Assembly (NCBI GenBank): GCA_023667015.1
Contig: JAMPAX010000001.1
Coordinates: 492,351 to 556,350, forward strand
DNA length: 64,000 nucleotides
From: Muribaculaceae bacterium
Lineage (GTDB): Bacteria > Bacteroidota > Bacteroidia > Bacteroidales > Muribaculaceae
Direction: 5' to 3'
The stretch's first letter is position 1. Each line of letters begins with the position of its first letter. Below are positions 37,537 to 47,168 of the stretch, in pieces. Under the pieces are notes generated by a model. The model ran no database searches, was not told the DNA's origin, and was given only the letters and a program-made list of their open reading frames with translations. Both the position numbers and the translations under genes were made by a program.

Positions 37537-37959
37537 TTATTTCTTTGAGGGATCTTCGCAGAGTTCGGTCAGTACGGCCTGTGTGCTCTTAGGGTGAAGG
37601 AAAGCAATCTGAAGACCATCGGCACCCTTGCGGGGAGCTTTGTCGATGAGCTTTACTCCTTTGCCTTCTACTTCTGCAAGTGCGTTGGCTACGCCGTCTT
37701 CAACTGCGAATGCAAGATGATGCATGCCTCCACGGCCACCGTTCTTCTCAATGAATTTGGCGATTGTGCTTTCAGGGCTGGTAGGCTCAAGAAGCTCAAT
37801 CTTTACGTCACCTACCTTGAAAAAGGCTGTGGTAACTTTCTGGTCTTCTACGATTTCCTGCTTGTAGCATTTCATGCCAAGGATCTCTTCGTAGTACTTG
37901 ATAGCTTCTTCGAGATTTGGAACTGCTATTCCAATGTGTTCAATGTGAGAGATTTCCAT
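37537..37959 (-). CDS. mce: Methylmalonyl-CoA epimerase
   Basis: A 140-residue vicinal-oxygen-chelate fold enzyme, interconverting (R)- and (S)-methylmalonyl-CoA. The metal ligands are in IEHIGIAVPNLEEA (His), GMHHLAFAVED (His) and VKIELLEPTSP (Glu). As the first gene of the cluster, it supplies the decarboxylase on the succinate-to-propionate route. Confidence 0.95.
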   Translation of the reverse strand: MEISHIEHIGIAVPNLEEAIKYYEEILGMKCYKQEIVEDQKVTTAFFKVGDVKIELLEPTSPESTIAKFIEKNGGRGGMHHLAFAVEDGVANALAEVEGKGVKLIDKAPRKGADGLQIAFLHPKSTQAVLTELCEDPSKK

Positions 37960-38272
37960 TGATTTTTGATTTAAGTGTTATTGGTTTGTTGTATTTGGGT
38001 GCAAATTTAATAAAATTTTAGATTCTAGGAAACTACTATCAATTTTTTTTGAATTCTGCTTTCGATTTTGTTGTAGTTTATGGAGTTTAAGTAGCTTAGG
38101 GGGGCTTTGGAAATTGTAGCTTTTCATCTTCATTTCAACTCAAATTTTCTAAAATTGTCATATTTGGCCATTCTAATTTGGCTATGTCTGTATTTTTTAT
38201 CAAATTTGCAGAAATTTTGTGGTCACAACTTTTTCTCCTCTTTCTTTGTGTGACTCTTACTATGTTAACTGA
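37960..38272. promoter_or_regulatory. Divergent mce/lpxD promoter region
   Basis: 313 AT-rich bases without a supported gene. On the minus strand TAAATTTG (38002-38009) is a good -7 box, 43 bases before mce; the base group at -33 reads TTTC. For lpxD I find only imperfect candidates, such as the TCAAATTTGC around 38199-38208. No operator symmetry stands out. Confidence 0.45.
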
Positions 38273-39274
38273 ATGAAACTAACCCCAAATGTACTCGCGC
38301 AATTCGTCAAGGGTTCTGTCGACGGTGACGGCGAAGTGGAAATATCCGGATTCGCGAAAATAGAGGATGCTAAAGCAGGTGATGTTACTTTCATCGCTAA
38401 TCCGAAGTACGCTCGTTTCGCCGCTGAAACATCCGCTTCTGCCATATTGGTGCATTGCGATTTCGTGGCTCCCGATAATATTTCTACGACACTTATCAGA
38501 GTTGCTGACCCCTATTCGGCTCTCGCTGAATTGCTGATGGCTTTTGCTCCCAAGTCTTCTTTGCCTGTTGGTATTGAACAGCCGGCTTTTGTCGATCAGA
38601 CAGTTGAACTTCCTGAAGATGCATATGTCGGTGCTTTTTCCTATGTCGGCAAGAATGTCACAATAGGTAAAGGTGTTAAGATTTATCCTCAGGTATTTAT
38701 TGGCAACGACTGTATTATCGGCGACAACACTATTATTAGACCCGGAGTAAAAATCTATGAAGGTTGTGTCATTGGCTGCGATTGTATCGTTCATTCAGGA
38801 GTCGTTATTGGTGCCGATGGTTTTGGTTTCGCTCCCTCTAAGGATGGATATGAGAAAATTCCTCAGATTGGGAATGTGGTCATCGAAGACAATGTAGAGA
38901 TTGGCTCAAATACTACAATTGATCGTGCTACTTTCGGTTCTACAGTGATTGGAAAAGGTACGAAGCTTGACAATCTTATTCAGGTTGCTCATAATGTGGT
39001 AATTGGCAATAACAATGTCTTTGCTGCCCAGTCAGGAATTGCCGGGAGTACTCATGTGGGCGACTGGAATCGTGTTGGTGGACAATGTGGGTTTGCAGGT
39101 CATATCCAGGTCGGTTCTTTCAATGAAATTGGTGCTCAAAGCGGTATTCCTAACAATGTTGGCGATAAACGCCGCATCATCGGATATCCCGCAATAGATG
39201 CCCGTCAATTTGCCAAAAATCAAGTATATATAAAGAAACTTGGTGAGATTATCAGCACAATAAATAAGAAATAA
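38273..39274 (+). CDS. lpxD: UDP-3-O-(R-3-hydroxyacyl)glucosamine N-acyltransferase LpxD
   Basis: A 333-residue lipid A enzyme. An N-terminal uridine-binding domain (~1-100, KAGDVTFIANPKY) is followed by a left-handed beta helix of hexapeptide repeats. The catalytic His is in LIQVAHNVVIGNNN (about residue 239). Adds the amide-linked acyl chain after LpxC. First of the lpxD/lpxC-fabZ/lpxA operon, 25 bases before the next gene. Confidence 0.96.
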   Translation: MKLTPNVLAQFVKGSVDGDGEVEISGFAKIEDAKAGDVTFIANPKYARFAAETSASAILVHCDFVAPDNISTTLIRVADPYSALAELLMAFAPKSSLPVGIEQPAFVDQTVELPEDAYVGAFSYVGKNVTIGKGVKIYPQVFIGNDCIIGDNTIIRPGVKIYEGCVIGCDCIVHSGVVIGADGFGFAPSKDGYEKIPQIGNVVIEDNVEIGSNTTIDRATFGSTVIGKGTKLDNLIQVAHNVVIGNNNVFAAQSGIAGSTHVGDWNRVGGQCGFAGHIQVGSFNEIGAQSGIPNNVGDKRRIIGYPAIDARQFAKNQVYIKKLGEIISTINKK

Positions 39275-39299
39275 TCTCACTCAAAATATTTTTCAAACA

Positions 39300-40688
39300 A
39301 TGAATCAACTTACGCTTAAAGCTCCGTTTTCTGTTAAGGGTAAAAGCCTTCACACCGGACAAATCATAGAGGCTACTTTTAAGCCCGCTCCTGACAATCA
39401 TGGATACAAGTTTAAAAGAATAGACCTTGAGGGGCAACCCCTTATAGATGGTGTTGCAGAAAATGTAGTAGATACCACTCGCGGTACTGTTCTTGGACGT
39501 GGGGATGTCAGGATCTCTACTGTAGAACATGCCTTGGCAGCTCTCTATGCTCTCGGCGTTGACAACTGCTTGATTGAACTTGACGGCCCGGAACTCCCTA
39601 TCCTTGATGGAAGTGCTTCGGAATATGTGCGCAAAATTGAGAAAATAGGTCTTGAAGAACAAGAGGCTGAAAAGGATTTTTATATCATTAAGGAGAAGAC
39701 CCAGATTAAGGATGAGAAGACCGGATCAATGATTACTCTATACCCCGACGATTCTTTCAGCGTTGAGGTTATGGTAGAGTATAATAGCCCTGTTCTCCCC
39801 AACCAGTTTGCCATCCTTGATGATATGGCCGATTTCTCCACAGAGGTGGCCAGTGCTCGAACATTCGTTTTTGTACGTGAAATTCAGGCACTTCTTGAGA
39901 ATGGCCTAATTAAGGGTGGCGACCTCGAGAATGCCATCGTCATCTACGATCACCCGATATCGCAGGATAAAATTGATGAAATCTGCGACCTCATGCAGGT
40001 TGAACGTATGCATCTCAACAAGTTAGGCTACATTAATCCTTCTCCCCTAAAATGGGATAATGAGCCCGCTCGCCATAAGCTCATGGATGTCATTGGCGAC
40101 CTGTCTCTTATCGGAAGGCCACTCAAGTGTCGTGTGGTAGCTATCCGCCCTGGCCATACGATCAATAGTGTGCTCACTAAGAAAATTCGTAAGGAAATTA
40201 AGCATACAGAGATTCAATCTCCGCTTTACAACCCCAACGATGAACCTATAATCGACAATGTTGGTATTCGTAAGTTGCTCCCTCATAGATATCCTTTCTT
40301 GCTAATTGATAAGGTTATTGAGCTCGATCGCAAACACTGTGTAGCTGTCAAGAATGTCACTGCCAACGAGCCTTTCTTCCAGGGTCACTTCCCCCAGGAG
40401 CCCGTAATGCCGGGTGTTCTTCAGGTAGAGGCTATGGCTCAAGCTGCCGGTGTCCTCGTTCTTAATTTCCTTGATGACCCGGACCAGTATTCTACGTATT
40501 TCCTCAAGATTGACAATGTTAAATTCCGTCAGAAGGTGGTGCCCGGAAGCACTCTGCTCCTGACTGTCAGCTTGATGACAGAGATACGTCGTGGATGTGC
40601 CGTTGTGAAGGGATATGCATTTGTCGGCGATAAGATAGCTTGTGAAGCAGAATTCATGGCTCAGATTATTAAAAATAATAAGCGATAA
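39300..40688 (+). CDS. lpxC-fabZ: Bifunctional LpxC deacetylase / FabZ 3-hydroxyacyl-ACP dehydratase
   Basis: A 462-residue fusion. LpxC half (1-~310): STVEHALAALYALGVDNC (zinc His), HKLMDVIGDL (zinc His/Asp) and RPGHTINSVL (catalytic His). FabZ half (~320-462): LLPHRYPFLLIDKV (catalytic His), FFQGHFPQEPVMPGV and EAMAQAAG. It deacetylates UDP-3-O-acyl-GlcNAc, the committed lipid A step, and dehydrates hydroxyacyl-ACP for fatty acids. This fusion is typical of Bacteroidetes and ties the two pathways for hydroxyacyl chains together. Its stop codon shares one base with the lpxA start. Confidence 0.96.
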   Translation: MNQLTLKAPFSVKGKSLHTGQIIEATFKPAPDNHGYKFKRIDLEGQPLIDGVAENVVDTTRGTVLGRGDVRISTVEHALAALYALGVDNCLIELDGPELPILDGSASEYVRKIEKIGLEEQEAEKDFYIIKEKTQIKDEKTGSMITLYPDDSFSVEVMVEYNSPVLPNQFAILDDMADFSTEVASARTFVFVREIQALLENGLIKGGDLENAIVIYDHPISQDKIDEICDLMQVERMHLNKLGYINPSPLKWDNEPARHKLMDVIGDLSLIGRPLKCRVVAIRPGHTINSVLTKKIRKEIKHTEIQSPLYNPNDEPIIDNVGIRKLLPHRYPFLLIDKVIELDRKHCVAVKNVTANEPFFQGHFPQEPVMPGVLQVEAMAQAAGVLVLNFLDDPDQYSTYFLKIDNVKFRQKVVPGSTLLLTVSLMTEIRRGCAVVKGYAFVGDKIACEAEFMAQIIKNNKR

Positions 40689-41461
40689 TGAATCCTCTCT
40701 ATACAGTACATCCGGAAGCTAAAATTGGCAATAATGTCAAAATTGGCAATTTTTCTACAATCTACGAAGATGTAGAAATTGGTGATAACTGCGAAATCTT
40801 TGGTAATGTCACAATCTTCCCCGGTGCTCGAATTGGAGATGGGGTGAAGATTTTCCCGGGAGCAGTAGTTGCCGGCATCCCTCAGGATTTAAAGTTTCGT
40901 GGGGAGTATACTCTGGCATATGTTGGCAATGGTACGACCCTGCGCGAATGTGTCACGGTCAACCGTGGCACAGCAGCTAAGGGAAAGACCGTAGTAGGGG
41001 AGAATTGCCTTATTATGGCATATTCTCACATTGCTCATGATTGTCTTATCGGCAACAGGGTAATTATCTCCAATGCCAGTCAGCTCGCCGGCGAAGTCCA
41101 GGTAGATGATGGAGCAGTCATTGGCGGCGGAAGTCTTATCCATCAGTTCTGCCATATTGGTAAGTATATAATGCTTCAAGGTGGAGCGTTGGTGAATAAA
41201 GACATTCCTCCCTTCGTGAAAGCAGCTCGCGAACCCATCAGTTTTGTAGGTCTCAATTCAGTAGGACTTCATCGAAATGGCTTCTCCCCCGAGACGATTA
41301 AGGAGATTTCGGAGATATATCGTCTACTATATCTGACAGATTTGAATGTCACCAATGCAGTTCGACTCATCCTTCAGGAGATCCCCCAGTCGCCCGTTCG
41401 CGATGAAATAGTAGATTTCGTAAATAATTCCGGGAGAGGAGTAATTCGCTCAGCTATATAA
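40688..41461 (+). CDS. lpxA: UDP-N-acetylglucosamine O-acyltransferase LpxA
   Basis: A 257-residue acyltransferase starting lipid A synthesis. Left-handed beta helix with hexapeptide repeats, the catalytic His in AYSHIAHDCLIGN (about residue 120), GGGSLIHQFCHIG, and a C-terminal helical domain (FVKAAREPISFVGLNSVGLHRNGF). The start overlaps the stop of lpxC-fabZ (TAATG), implying translational coupling. Confidence 0.97.
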   Translation: MNPLYTVHPEAKIGNNVKIGNFSTIYEDVEIGDNCEIFGNVTIFPGARIGDGVKIFPGAVVAGIPQDLKFRGEYTLAYVGNGTTLRECVTVNRGTAAKGKTVVGENCLIMAYSHIAHDCLIGNRVIISNASQLAGEVQVDDGAVIGGGSLIHQFCHIGKYIMLQGGALVNKDIPPFVKAAREPISFVGLNSVGLHRNGFSPETIKEISEIYRLLYLTDLNVTNAVRLILQEIPQSPVRDEIVDFVNNSGRGVIRSAI

Positions 41462-41471
41462 TCACAGAGAT

Positions 41472-41500
41472 ACAGGCGTCCTGCCTGTGTCCAAGGACAG
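41472..41500. repeat. Short GC-rich repeat after lpxA (copy 2)
   Basis: Begins ACAGGCGTCC, 11 bases past the lpxA stop, and can form a CAGGC/GCCTG hairpin. Partner of the segment at 9211-9236, which has the same position relative to a stop codon. Confidence 0.55.
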
Positions 41501-41521
41501 TAATCTATTCTATAATTAATA

Positions 41522-41556
41522 ATAAAGGGATTTCGATATTTTCGAAATCCCTTTAT
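41522..41556. terminator. Bidirectional terminator between lpxA and the Crp/Fnr gene
   Basis: A perfect 15-bp stem (41522-41536 with 41542-41556), 5-base loop, ending CTTTAT on the plus strand and CTTTATTATT on the minus strand. Its right arm contains the stop codon of the convergent regulator gene (41553-41555). Confidence 0.82.
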
Positions 41557-42254
41557 CCATATTTTGATATCTTCCTGAGCTGAGGCTCATTGATAATCTT
41601 TATTCGCCTTCCATCCACGATTATCAACTTCTCTGTTACGAATGTGGTAAGCGTTCGTATAGCGTTCGAAGTCGTCATATTTGATAGATTGGCCAGATCT
41701 TCTCGGCTCATGTAAATCTTTAGGGTGGCATCATCGTCTTCAAGCCCATAGTTGTCGGCAAGGAGCAATAGCGACTCTGCCAGGCGTCCACGAATGTGCT
41801 TCTGGGTCAAATTAACTATTTTCGTATCTGAGCCTCCCAAATTTCGCGATAGTTCATGGATGAAAAACATAGCCACATCATTGTTTGTCTTGATGAGTCT
41901 TTCTACTATCGCCATGGGTAGTAGCCCTATAGTGCTTGCTTCAAATGCTTGTGCGGATGAAACATATGTCTCTTTGGCAAAATACGCGCGGTATCCAAAA
42001 AATTGCACCGGCCGATAGAGCCTGAGAATTTGTATCCGCTCTCCGATACCACTCTTGTACATCTTCACTTTGCCCTTCAGGAGGCACCACAGATATTCCG
42101 GCTCATCTCCCTCAGCATATATTATCTGATTTTTGCGATATCGCTGAATATCAAAATTGTCGGAGACAAGTCGTTTCTCTTCGGCTGTCAGTACACTCCA
42201 TAGCTCGGCCATGTCATGACTGATTATATGTTCCAATGTACTTTCTTTTATCAT
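41553..42254 (-). CDS. Crp/Fnr family transcriptional regulator
   Basis: A 233-residue regulator. The N-terminal cyclic-nucleotide-binding fold (IYAEGDEPEYLWCLLKGKVKMYKSG, split: YLWCLLKGKVKMYKSG) lacks the cysteine set of oxygen-sensing Fnr proteins, so no Fe-S cluster is expected. The C-terminal winged helix contains MSREDLANLSNMTTSNAIRTL (split: SREDLANLSNMTTSNAIR) as recognition helix. The effector and targets are unknown. Monocistronic, with a long ~105-base leader. Confidence 0.9.
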   Translation of the reverse strand: MIKESTLEHIISHDMAELWSVLTAEEKRLVSDNFDIQRYRKNQIIYAEGDEPEYLWCLLKGKVKMYKSGIGERIQILRLYRPVQFFGYRAYFAKETYVSSAQAFEASTIGLLPMAIVERLIKTNNDVAMFFIHELSRNLGGSDTKIVNLTQKHIRGRLAESLLLLADNYGLEDDDATLKIYMSREDLANLSNMTTSNAIRTLTTFVTEKLIIVDGRRIKIINEPQLRKISKYG

Positions 42255-42366
42255 TACCTTTAAGAACCTTTAAAACTTGAAGTTGACTGTCTATTGAGTC
42301 AACCAGAATTGTTTTGAACCGTGATTGTGAAGTCTTAATACTTCACTATAAGTATGTTTTTAAACA

Positions 42367-42399
42367 CAAATTTACAACATATTTCTGATATATGCCAAA
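42367..42399 (-). promoter_or_regulatory. Promoter of the Crp/Fnr gene
   Basis: On the minus strand, TTTG (42396-42399), 21 bases, TAAATTTG (42367-42374). Spacing is 2 longer than the ideal. Transcription would start near 42360. Confidence 0.5.
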
Positions 42400-42427
42400 T
42401 TTGTGGTCTTATTTCCCCTTATTTTGT

Positions 42428-43429
42428 CTATTTTCGTTTTAGTTTGCCGTTGGATGTTCGCGGTAGTGTGTCGACTATTGATATCTTCTTGGGGTTTTGC
42501 CATTTCTCTAATTGTGATCGGCATATTTCTGACAGTATTGACAATAGCTCGTTATTCCCGTTGTCATCATTTACTGTTTCACATAATAGAGTTATTGCAT
42601 CTCCCCATTTGCGGTCGGGCTCCGCGCGAAACATCAGCCGAACTTTGAATCCATATTTCTCATTTAGGATTTTTTCAAGTTGATATTCTGCCCTTGCCGG
42701 ATGAAATTTCTTGCCACCGGTGTTGATGACATCGTCACTCCTCCCAATCAGTACGAATTCCTGATTGTTGATAATTTTTACGATATCATGAGTTTCAATG
42801 TGAACGTCAGTTTCTCCTTCTGCAACTTCTATGCAGAGACATCCTTCGGCAGTTTGTGAAATGCTTATTCCGGGAAGTACTTTGAAGGGTAACCCCTGGT
42901 CAGCTGTGACTCGTCGGAGTGCTATGTGTGACGCGGTTTCGGTCATTCCGTAGGATTCCCATGCTTCTATGCGTGACTCTACAATACGGCTACGTATATC
43001 TGCCGGTATGGCGCTTCCTCCTATCAGATATTTCTCTACTTGTGGCAGTTCGCTGTGATGGTCCAATAGGTAGGGCATCTGAGAGGCTGTGACAGATACG
43101 AGTGTAATAGGCTTTTCTTTTGATGCTGATCTTCCATAGATTACTTCTCCGCATAGTGTCGGTCGATTGCTCGGTGTCTCAGCTGTCAAGACGCATCCGG
43201 CCTCAACAGCTCTGGCCAAGGTCATCTTCCCTCCGATATACTCAAACCCGATGCATGAATGTAGTCTCGATTGATCATCAATACCAAAAAATGCAATACT
43301 ACGTTGAGCACTCGAGACAACTAAATCCCTCGGGAGAATAATCTCTTTAGGTTCTCCCGTAGATCCGGAGGTATGCGCAATGATATTACCTCCCTGAAGA
43401 TATTCTTCTCTGAATTCCAATCCGCTCAT
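42428..43429 (-). CDS. menE: o-Succinylbenzoate-CoA ligase-like AMP-binding enzyme (MenE)
   Basis: A 333-residue, short member of the acyl-adenylate-forming family; Bacteroidales MenE proteins are of this size. P-loop HTSGSTGEPKEI near residue 20, SYGMTETASH, the RSDDVINTGGKKFHP hinge, and the C-terminal Lys in TSNGKLKRK. The fold lacks the first ~100 residues of a classical enzyme. Activates o-succinylbenzoate in menaquinone synthesis. The ATG at 43429 was chosen; a GTG at 43441, 8 bases after menC, is also possible. Confidence 0.88.
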   Translation of the reverse strand: MSGLEFREEYLQGGNIIAHTSGSTGEPKEIILPRDLVVSSAQRSIAFFGIDDQSRLHSCIGFEYIGGKMTLARAVEAGCVLTAETPSNRPTLCGEVIYGRSASKEKPITLVSVTASQMPYLLDHHSELPQVEKYLIGGSAIPADIRSRIVESRIEAWESYGMTETASHIALRRVTADQGLPFKVLPGISISQTAEGCLCIEVAEGETDVHIETHDIVKIINNQEFVLIGRSDDVINTGGKKFHPARAEYQLEKILNEKYGFKVRLMFRAEPDRKWGDAITLLCETVNDDNGNNELLSILSEICRSQLEKWQNPKKISIVDTLPRTSNGKLKRK

Positions 43430-43449
43430 AAACTCATCCACTCATCTAC

Positions 43450-44508
43450 TCAATACCGCCAGTCGAGAGTTTCATACTGACGGCGGTCAGGGTTTGCTGT
43501 CGGATTATATGTCATATATTCACCTTGGAGACTGATAGGGGTGACGAAATTCTCTACATATAATCCTCCGGTACCCAACCCTTGAGGCATGGTTACACCC
43601 TTCGATGCTGCATATTGAGCTATGGCATCCAATCCTACGTTGGATTCCAAGGCAGAGGTGATCCACCATCCAATGCCTCGTACCTCAGCCATCTCAATCC
43701 ATATGTCGCTTCCATTAAATCCTCCACATAATGAGGGCTTAAGTATGATATAGTCTGGTCTGATTTTGTCAAGCATCCGTTCTCTTTCCTCAAGGTCGGA
43801 GATCCCTATGAGTTCTTCATCAAGAGCAATCTTGACGGGTGAGTGTTTGCATATCTCTGCCATCTCTTCCCAATGATTGGCGGGTATGGGTTGCTCGATA
43901 GAGTGGATCTCGAGAGTTGCCATGTCTTCAAGTCGTTTTAGGCTTTCGCTGATCGGAAATCCTCCATTAGCATCAACTCGTATTTCAAGTTCTTTCGCAC
44001 TGAAATTTTTCCTAACAGCACGAAGCATTTCTAATTCTCCTTGCCAATCCAGTGCTCCGATTTTGAATTTCAGGCATTTGAAACCGGCTTCAAGCTTCTC
44101 GGCAACCCGCTGTTCCATTTCTTTAAAATTGCCCATCCATATCAGCCCATTGATTGCTATCTGAGCTTTACCATGTACAAAGGGGGAGTCAAAGTATATT
44201 CCCTTTCCCCCCGATGAGTAGTCGCGTATTGCTTCCTCGAGTCCAAGCTGCAGGGAGGAATAACCTGAAAGGGTCGTACTTCGCCCCAAAGCTATGTTGG
44301 CAAGGAGTTCAACAATCTTATACTCGTATCGGCCATCGGCCTCAGGGGACAGACCGGGGAAGACAGAGGCCTCTCCGATGCCGAACATTTCCGGAGCCTT
44401 TTCATTCCATATCTTTAGAAGATAAGTAGGTTTCTCATAAAGCACACCGCGCGAAGTACCGGCAGGTTGTCGGAACTTCAACATTACGGGAGCATAAGCT
44501 AATCGCAT
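43450..44508 (-). CDS. menC: o-Succinylbenzoate synthase
   Basis: A 352-residue enolase-superfamily enzyme that dehydrates SHCHC to o-succinylbenzoate. Catalytic set: KFKIG (Lys general base), RVDANGGF (Asp metal ligand), EQP (Glu), ALDEELIG (Asp/Glu) and ILKPSLCGG (second Lys). Lies 33 bases after menB, 20 before menE. Confidence 0.93.
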   Translation of the reverse strand: MRLAYAPVMLKFRQPAGTSRGVLYEKPTYLLKIWNEKAPEMFGIGEASVFPGLSPEADGRYEYKIVELLANIALGRSTTLSGYSSLQLGLEEAIRDYSSGGKGIYFDSPFVHGKAQIAINGLIWMGNFKEMEQRVAEKLEAGFKCLKFKIGALDWQGELEMLRAVRKNFSAKELEIRVDANGGFPISESLKRLEDMATLEIHSIEQPIPANHWEEMAEICKHSPVKIALDEELIGISDLEERERMLDKIRPDYIILKPSLCGGFNGSDIWIEMAEVRGIGWWITSALESNVGLDAIAQYAASKGVTMPQGLGTGGLYVENFVTPISLQGEYMTYNPTANPDRRQYETLDWRY

Positions 44509-44541
44509 AGTATATAATTTTAAATTACCACTAACCTCTAC

Positions 44542-45363
44542 TCAGGGGAATTTAGGGAATTGTCCAAAGTCGGGGTCTCGCTTTTCGAGGAAGGCATTTT
44601 TCCCTTCTTGAGCTTCATCCATGATGTAGTACATGAGGGTGGCATCCCCGGCAAATTCCATAAGTCCTGCCTGACCATCGAGCTCTGCATTGAGTGCCCG
44701 CTTTATCATTCTTATAGCCATCGGTGAACGCTGTAGAATTGTACGACACCAGTCTACGGTTGTCTCTTCCAGCTTCTCAAGTGGCACAACAGTATTGACC
44801 ATACCCATCTCCAGAGCTTCCTGTGCGGTATACTGGCGGCAGAGATACCATATTTCGCGTGCTTTCTTCTGTCCAACACATCTTGCTAAGTATGAGCTTC
44901 CGAAGCCGGCATCAAAGCTTCCTACTTTCGGACCTGTCTGTCCAAAGCGGGCGTTTTCTGAGGCTATGGAAAGGTCGCAGATGACGTTGAGTACGTTGCC
45001 GCCTCCAATGGCGTAGCCGTTGACCATCGCTATTACCGGTTTGGGTATAGAGCGTATTGCTCTGTGAAGGTCAAGTACATTCAGTCGTGGCGTACCATCA
45101 GCATCGATATATCCTCCACGCCCTTTGTAGTTCTGGTCGCCGCCGGAGCAGAAGGCTTTGTCGCCGGCACCGGTCAGTACTACTACCCCGATATCTTGAC
45201 GCTCTCGGCATATGCGCATCGCGTCCAGCATCTCCATATTGGTTTGAGGTCTGAAGGCGTTGTAGACTCGAGGTCTATTGATTGTTATCTTGGCTATCCC
45301 CTCGAATTGCTCAAAGAGGATATCTTCATATTCTTTGATGGTTTTCCAATTAAATTCACTCAT
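44542..45363 (-). CDS. menB: 1,4-Dihydroxy-2-naphthoyl-CoA synthase
   Basis: A 273-residue crotonase-fold enzyme closing the naphthoquinone ring. [14 protein letters not shown] at the start, [19 protein letters not shown] (split: [16 protein letters not shown]) with the oxyanion glycines, and the family-specific [21 protein letters not shown] (split: [18 protein letters not shown]). The C-terminal [14 protein letters not shown] is the standard MenB ending. Confidence 0.96.
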   Translation of the reverse strand: MSEFNWKTIKEYEDILFEQFEGIAKITINRPRVYNAFRPQTNMEMLDAMRICRERQDIGVVVLTGAGDKAFCSGGDQNYKGRGGYIDADGTPRLNVLDLHRAIRSIPKPVIAMVNGYAIGGGNVLNVICDLSIASENARFGQTGPKVGSFDAGFGSSYLARCVGQKKAREIWYLCRQYTAQEALEMGMVNTVVPLEKLEETTVDWCRTILQRSPMAIRMIKRALNAELDGQAGLMEFAGDATLMYYIMDEAQEGKNAFLEKRDPDFGQFPKFP

Positions 45364-45412
45364 CCTTTTATAATTTATAATTCATAATTCATAAATCTCT
45401 AATCTCTAATCT

Positions 45413-47164
45413 CTAATCCCTGAACAGGAATTTGCGCAGTGTCTCTGCGCTCTCTTCCGGCGGGGTTTTTATCTCAAGAATCCTCGGAGAATCTTCCCTA
45501 CGGCCGAATTGCATAAATCTGCCGATTGTCTTTTCGAGTTGATCTGCATTCTCTGCGCTATAATATTCCCAACCGTAGGCTGAAGATAGCACTTTTATTG
45601 GTACTTCGGGATCTGCACAAAAGTATTCTTTCAATTGCGGGAGCTTGGAGGTCGTGTTGATAAATCGGAATATTCCCCCACCCCCATTGTTGACCACAAC
45701 GACTCGAAGTCTACCATCGGCAAGTCTCGAACCTATTGCACCGAGGTCGTAGGCAAACGACATGTCTCCACTGAGTAAAATTGTTGGTCCGTCATATACA
45801 CTGGCCCCCCCTAATGCTGTAGAGGTGGAGCCGTCAATGCCGGAGACTCCTCGGTTGCAATACGTTGCATGTGGTATTTTTTTGGTGAGAATCTGAGCAT
45901 ACCTGATGGCTGTTCCGTTGGATATGAACAGGTTGGCATCTTCAGGGATATTTTTCAGTAGGATGTCGTAAGCGATAAGATCTGTCCAACCGAACTTTTT
46001 AAGCCTTTCATCATTTTGAATTTGCCTCCCGGCGGAGTCCCTGTTAAAGTATGCTCTATAATCGAAGGTGAAATAACCTGAACGTCTCTTCTCTTTAATT
46101 GCGCTAAATGAATATTTTATCAGAGCCCCGGAGAGCATCGATAGAAATTTTGCCGGGTCTCCCTCTATCCGATGGCTCATGCATTTATAGCAGTCAGCAA
46201 GGATATTGCCATTGCTGAAGCTCCAGTGTTCTCCCGGGGGATATTCTCTCAACCATTCTTTTAGCATCCGGCTGACCGGTGCTCCTCCTATGCTTATCAG
46301 TACATCCGGCGAGAGTTCTTCTTTATCATTTTTGTTTAGTCTGCACAGCGTAGTGTCGATAGAGTAGCAATATGAGGGGAGGTTGAGGTTGGAAATAGTC
46401 TCAGCTTTTACTACTACATTCGGGACATATGACATCCGACTTACAGCCTTTTGCAGTGCCGCGTCCGGTGAGTGAAAACCGGCAACTACCAGTATTTTCT
46501 TTCCGGCTATTCTTTGAGCTATCTCTGAGACATAGCGGCGTGATATTTCGGAGGGATTGATGTTGTCTACTTTCCGGAGTGGCTCAACGATACGTTCTGT
46601 CATTTTACCCAATGGGTCAGAAAGGCGTATGTTAAAGTGGACAGGACCTTGAGGAGTATTGAGCGACCGTATCATTCCCTCGTTTACAATCCTATTGACG
46701 TACCATAGAAAGTCTGTGTCTTCTCTCCCGGAAATTATATCGTAGCTCCCTTTGATAAAGTTATGAAAAATTTCTTGTTGCCGGATGGTCTGAGAGTCAT
46801 CTTGGTCTATCCATTCTGCAGGGCGGTCTGCTGTGATAGCTATCAGTGGGACACGTTGATAGTATGCCTCGGCAAGAGCCGGAGCATAGTTTAGTGCCGC
46901 CGTTCCGGATGTACAAATTAGTGCAACAGGCTTCCGGCTCACTATAGCTTTTCCTAATGCTATAAAGGCTGCTACTCGTTCATCTACAATGATGGTCTTG
47001 CGAAATTCATCTCTGGAGTCTACTCCTATCAGCAGGGGGGTGTCACGGCTGCCCGGCGAGCATACAATTTCTCTCACTCCGTGAGCTGCGAGTACGTCGA
47101 GGAGTATGCTGACGGGACGAATAGATGTGTCAAGATTATTATTTTGTCCTGTTGGTTGAGTCAT
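45413..47164 (-). CDS. menD: SEPHCHC synthase MenD
   Basis: A 583-residue thiamine-diphosphate enzyme adding 2-oxoglutarate to isochorismate. VCSPGSRDTPLLIG and VDERVAAFIALGKA (catalytic Glu) at the N-terminus; the ThDP motif GDMSFAYDLGAIGS...NNGGGGIF near residue 470-505. The ATG at 47164 follows the fmt stop by 4 bases; a TTG further up would overlap fmt. The cluster has no menF beside it, so isochorismate must be made by a gene elsewhere. Confidence 0.95.
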   Translation of the reverse strand: MTQPTGQNNNLDTSIRPVSILLDVLAAHGVREIVCSPGSRDTPLLIGVDSRDEFRKTIIVDERVAAFIALGKAIVSRKPVALICTSGTAALNYAPALAEAYYQRVPLIAITADRPAEWIDQDDSQTIRQQEIFHNFIKGSYDIISGREDTDFLWYVNRIVNEGMIRSLNTPQGPVHFNIRLSDPLGKMTERIVEPLRKVDNINPSEISRRYVSEIAQRIAGKKILVVAGFHSPDAALQKAVSRMSYVPNVVVKAETISNLNLPSYCYSIDTTLCRLNKNDKEELSPDVLISIGGAPVSRMLKEWLREYPPGEHWSFSNGNILADCYKCMSHRIEGDPAKFLSMLSGALIKYSFSAIKEKRRSGYFTFDYRAYFNRDSAGRQIQNDERLKKFGWTDLIAYDILLKNIPEDANLFISNGTAIRYAQILTKKIPHATYCNRGVSGIDGSTSTALGGASVYDGPTILLSGDMSFAYDLGAIGSRLADGRLRVVVVNNGGGGIFRFINTTSKLPQLKEYFCADPEVPIKVLSSAYGWEYYSAENADQLEKTIGRFMQFGRREDSPRILEIKTPPEESAETLRKFLFRD

Positions 47165-47168
47165 CTGT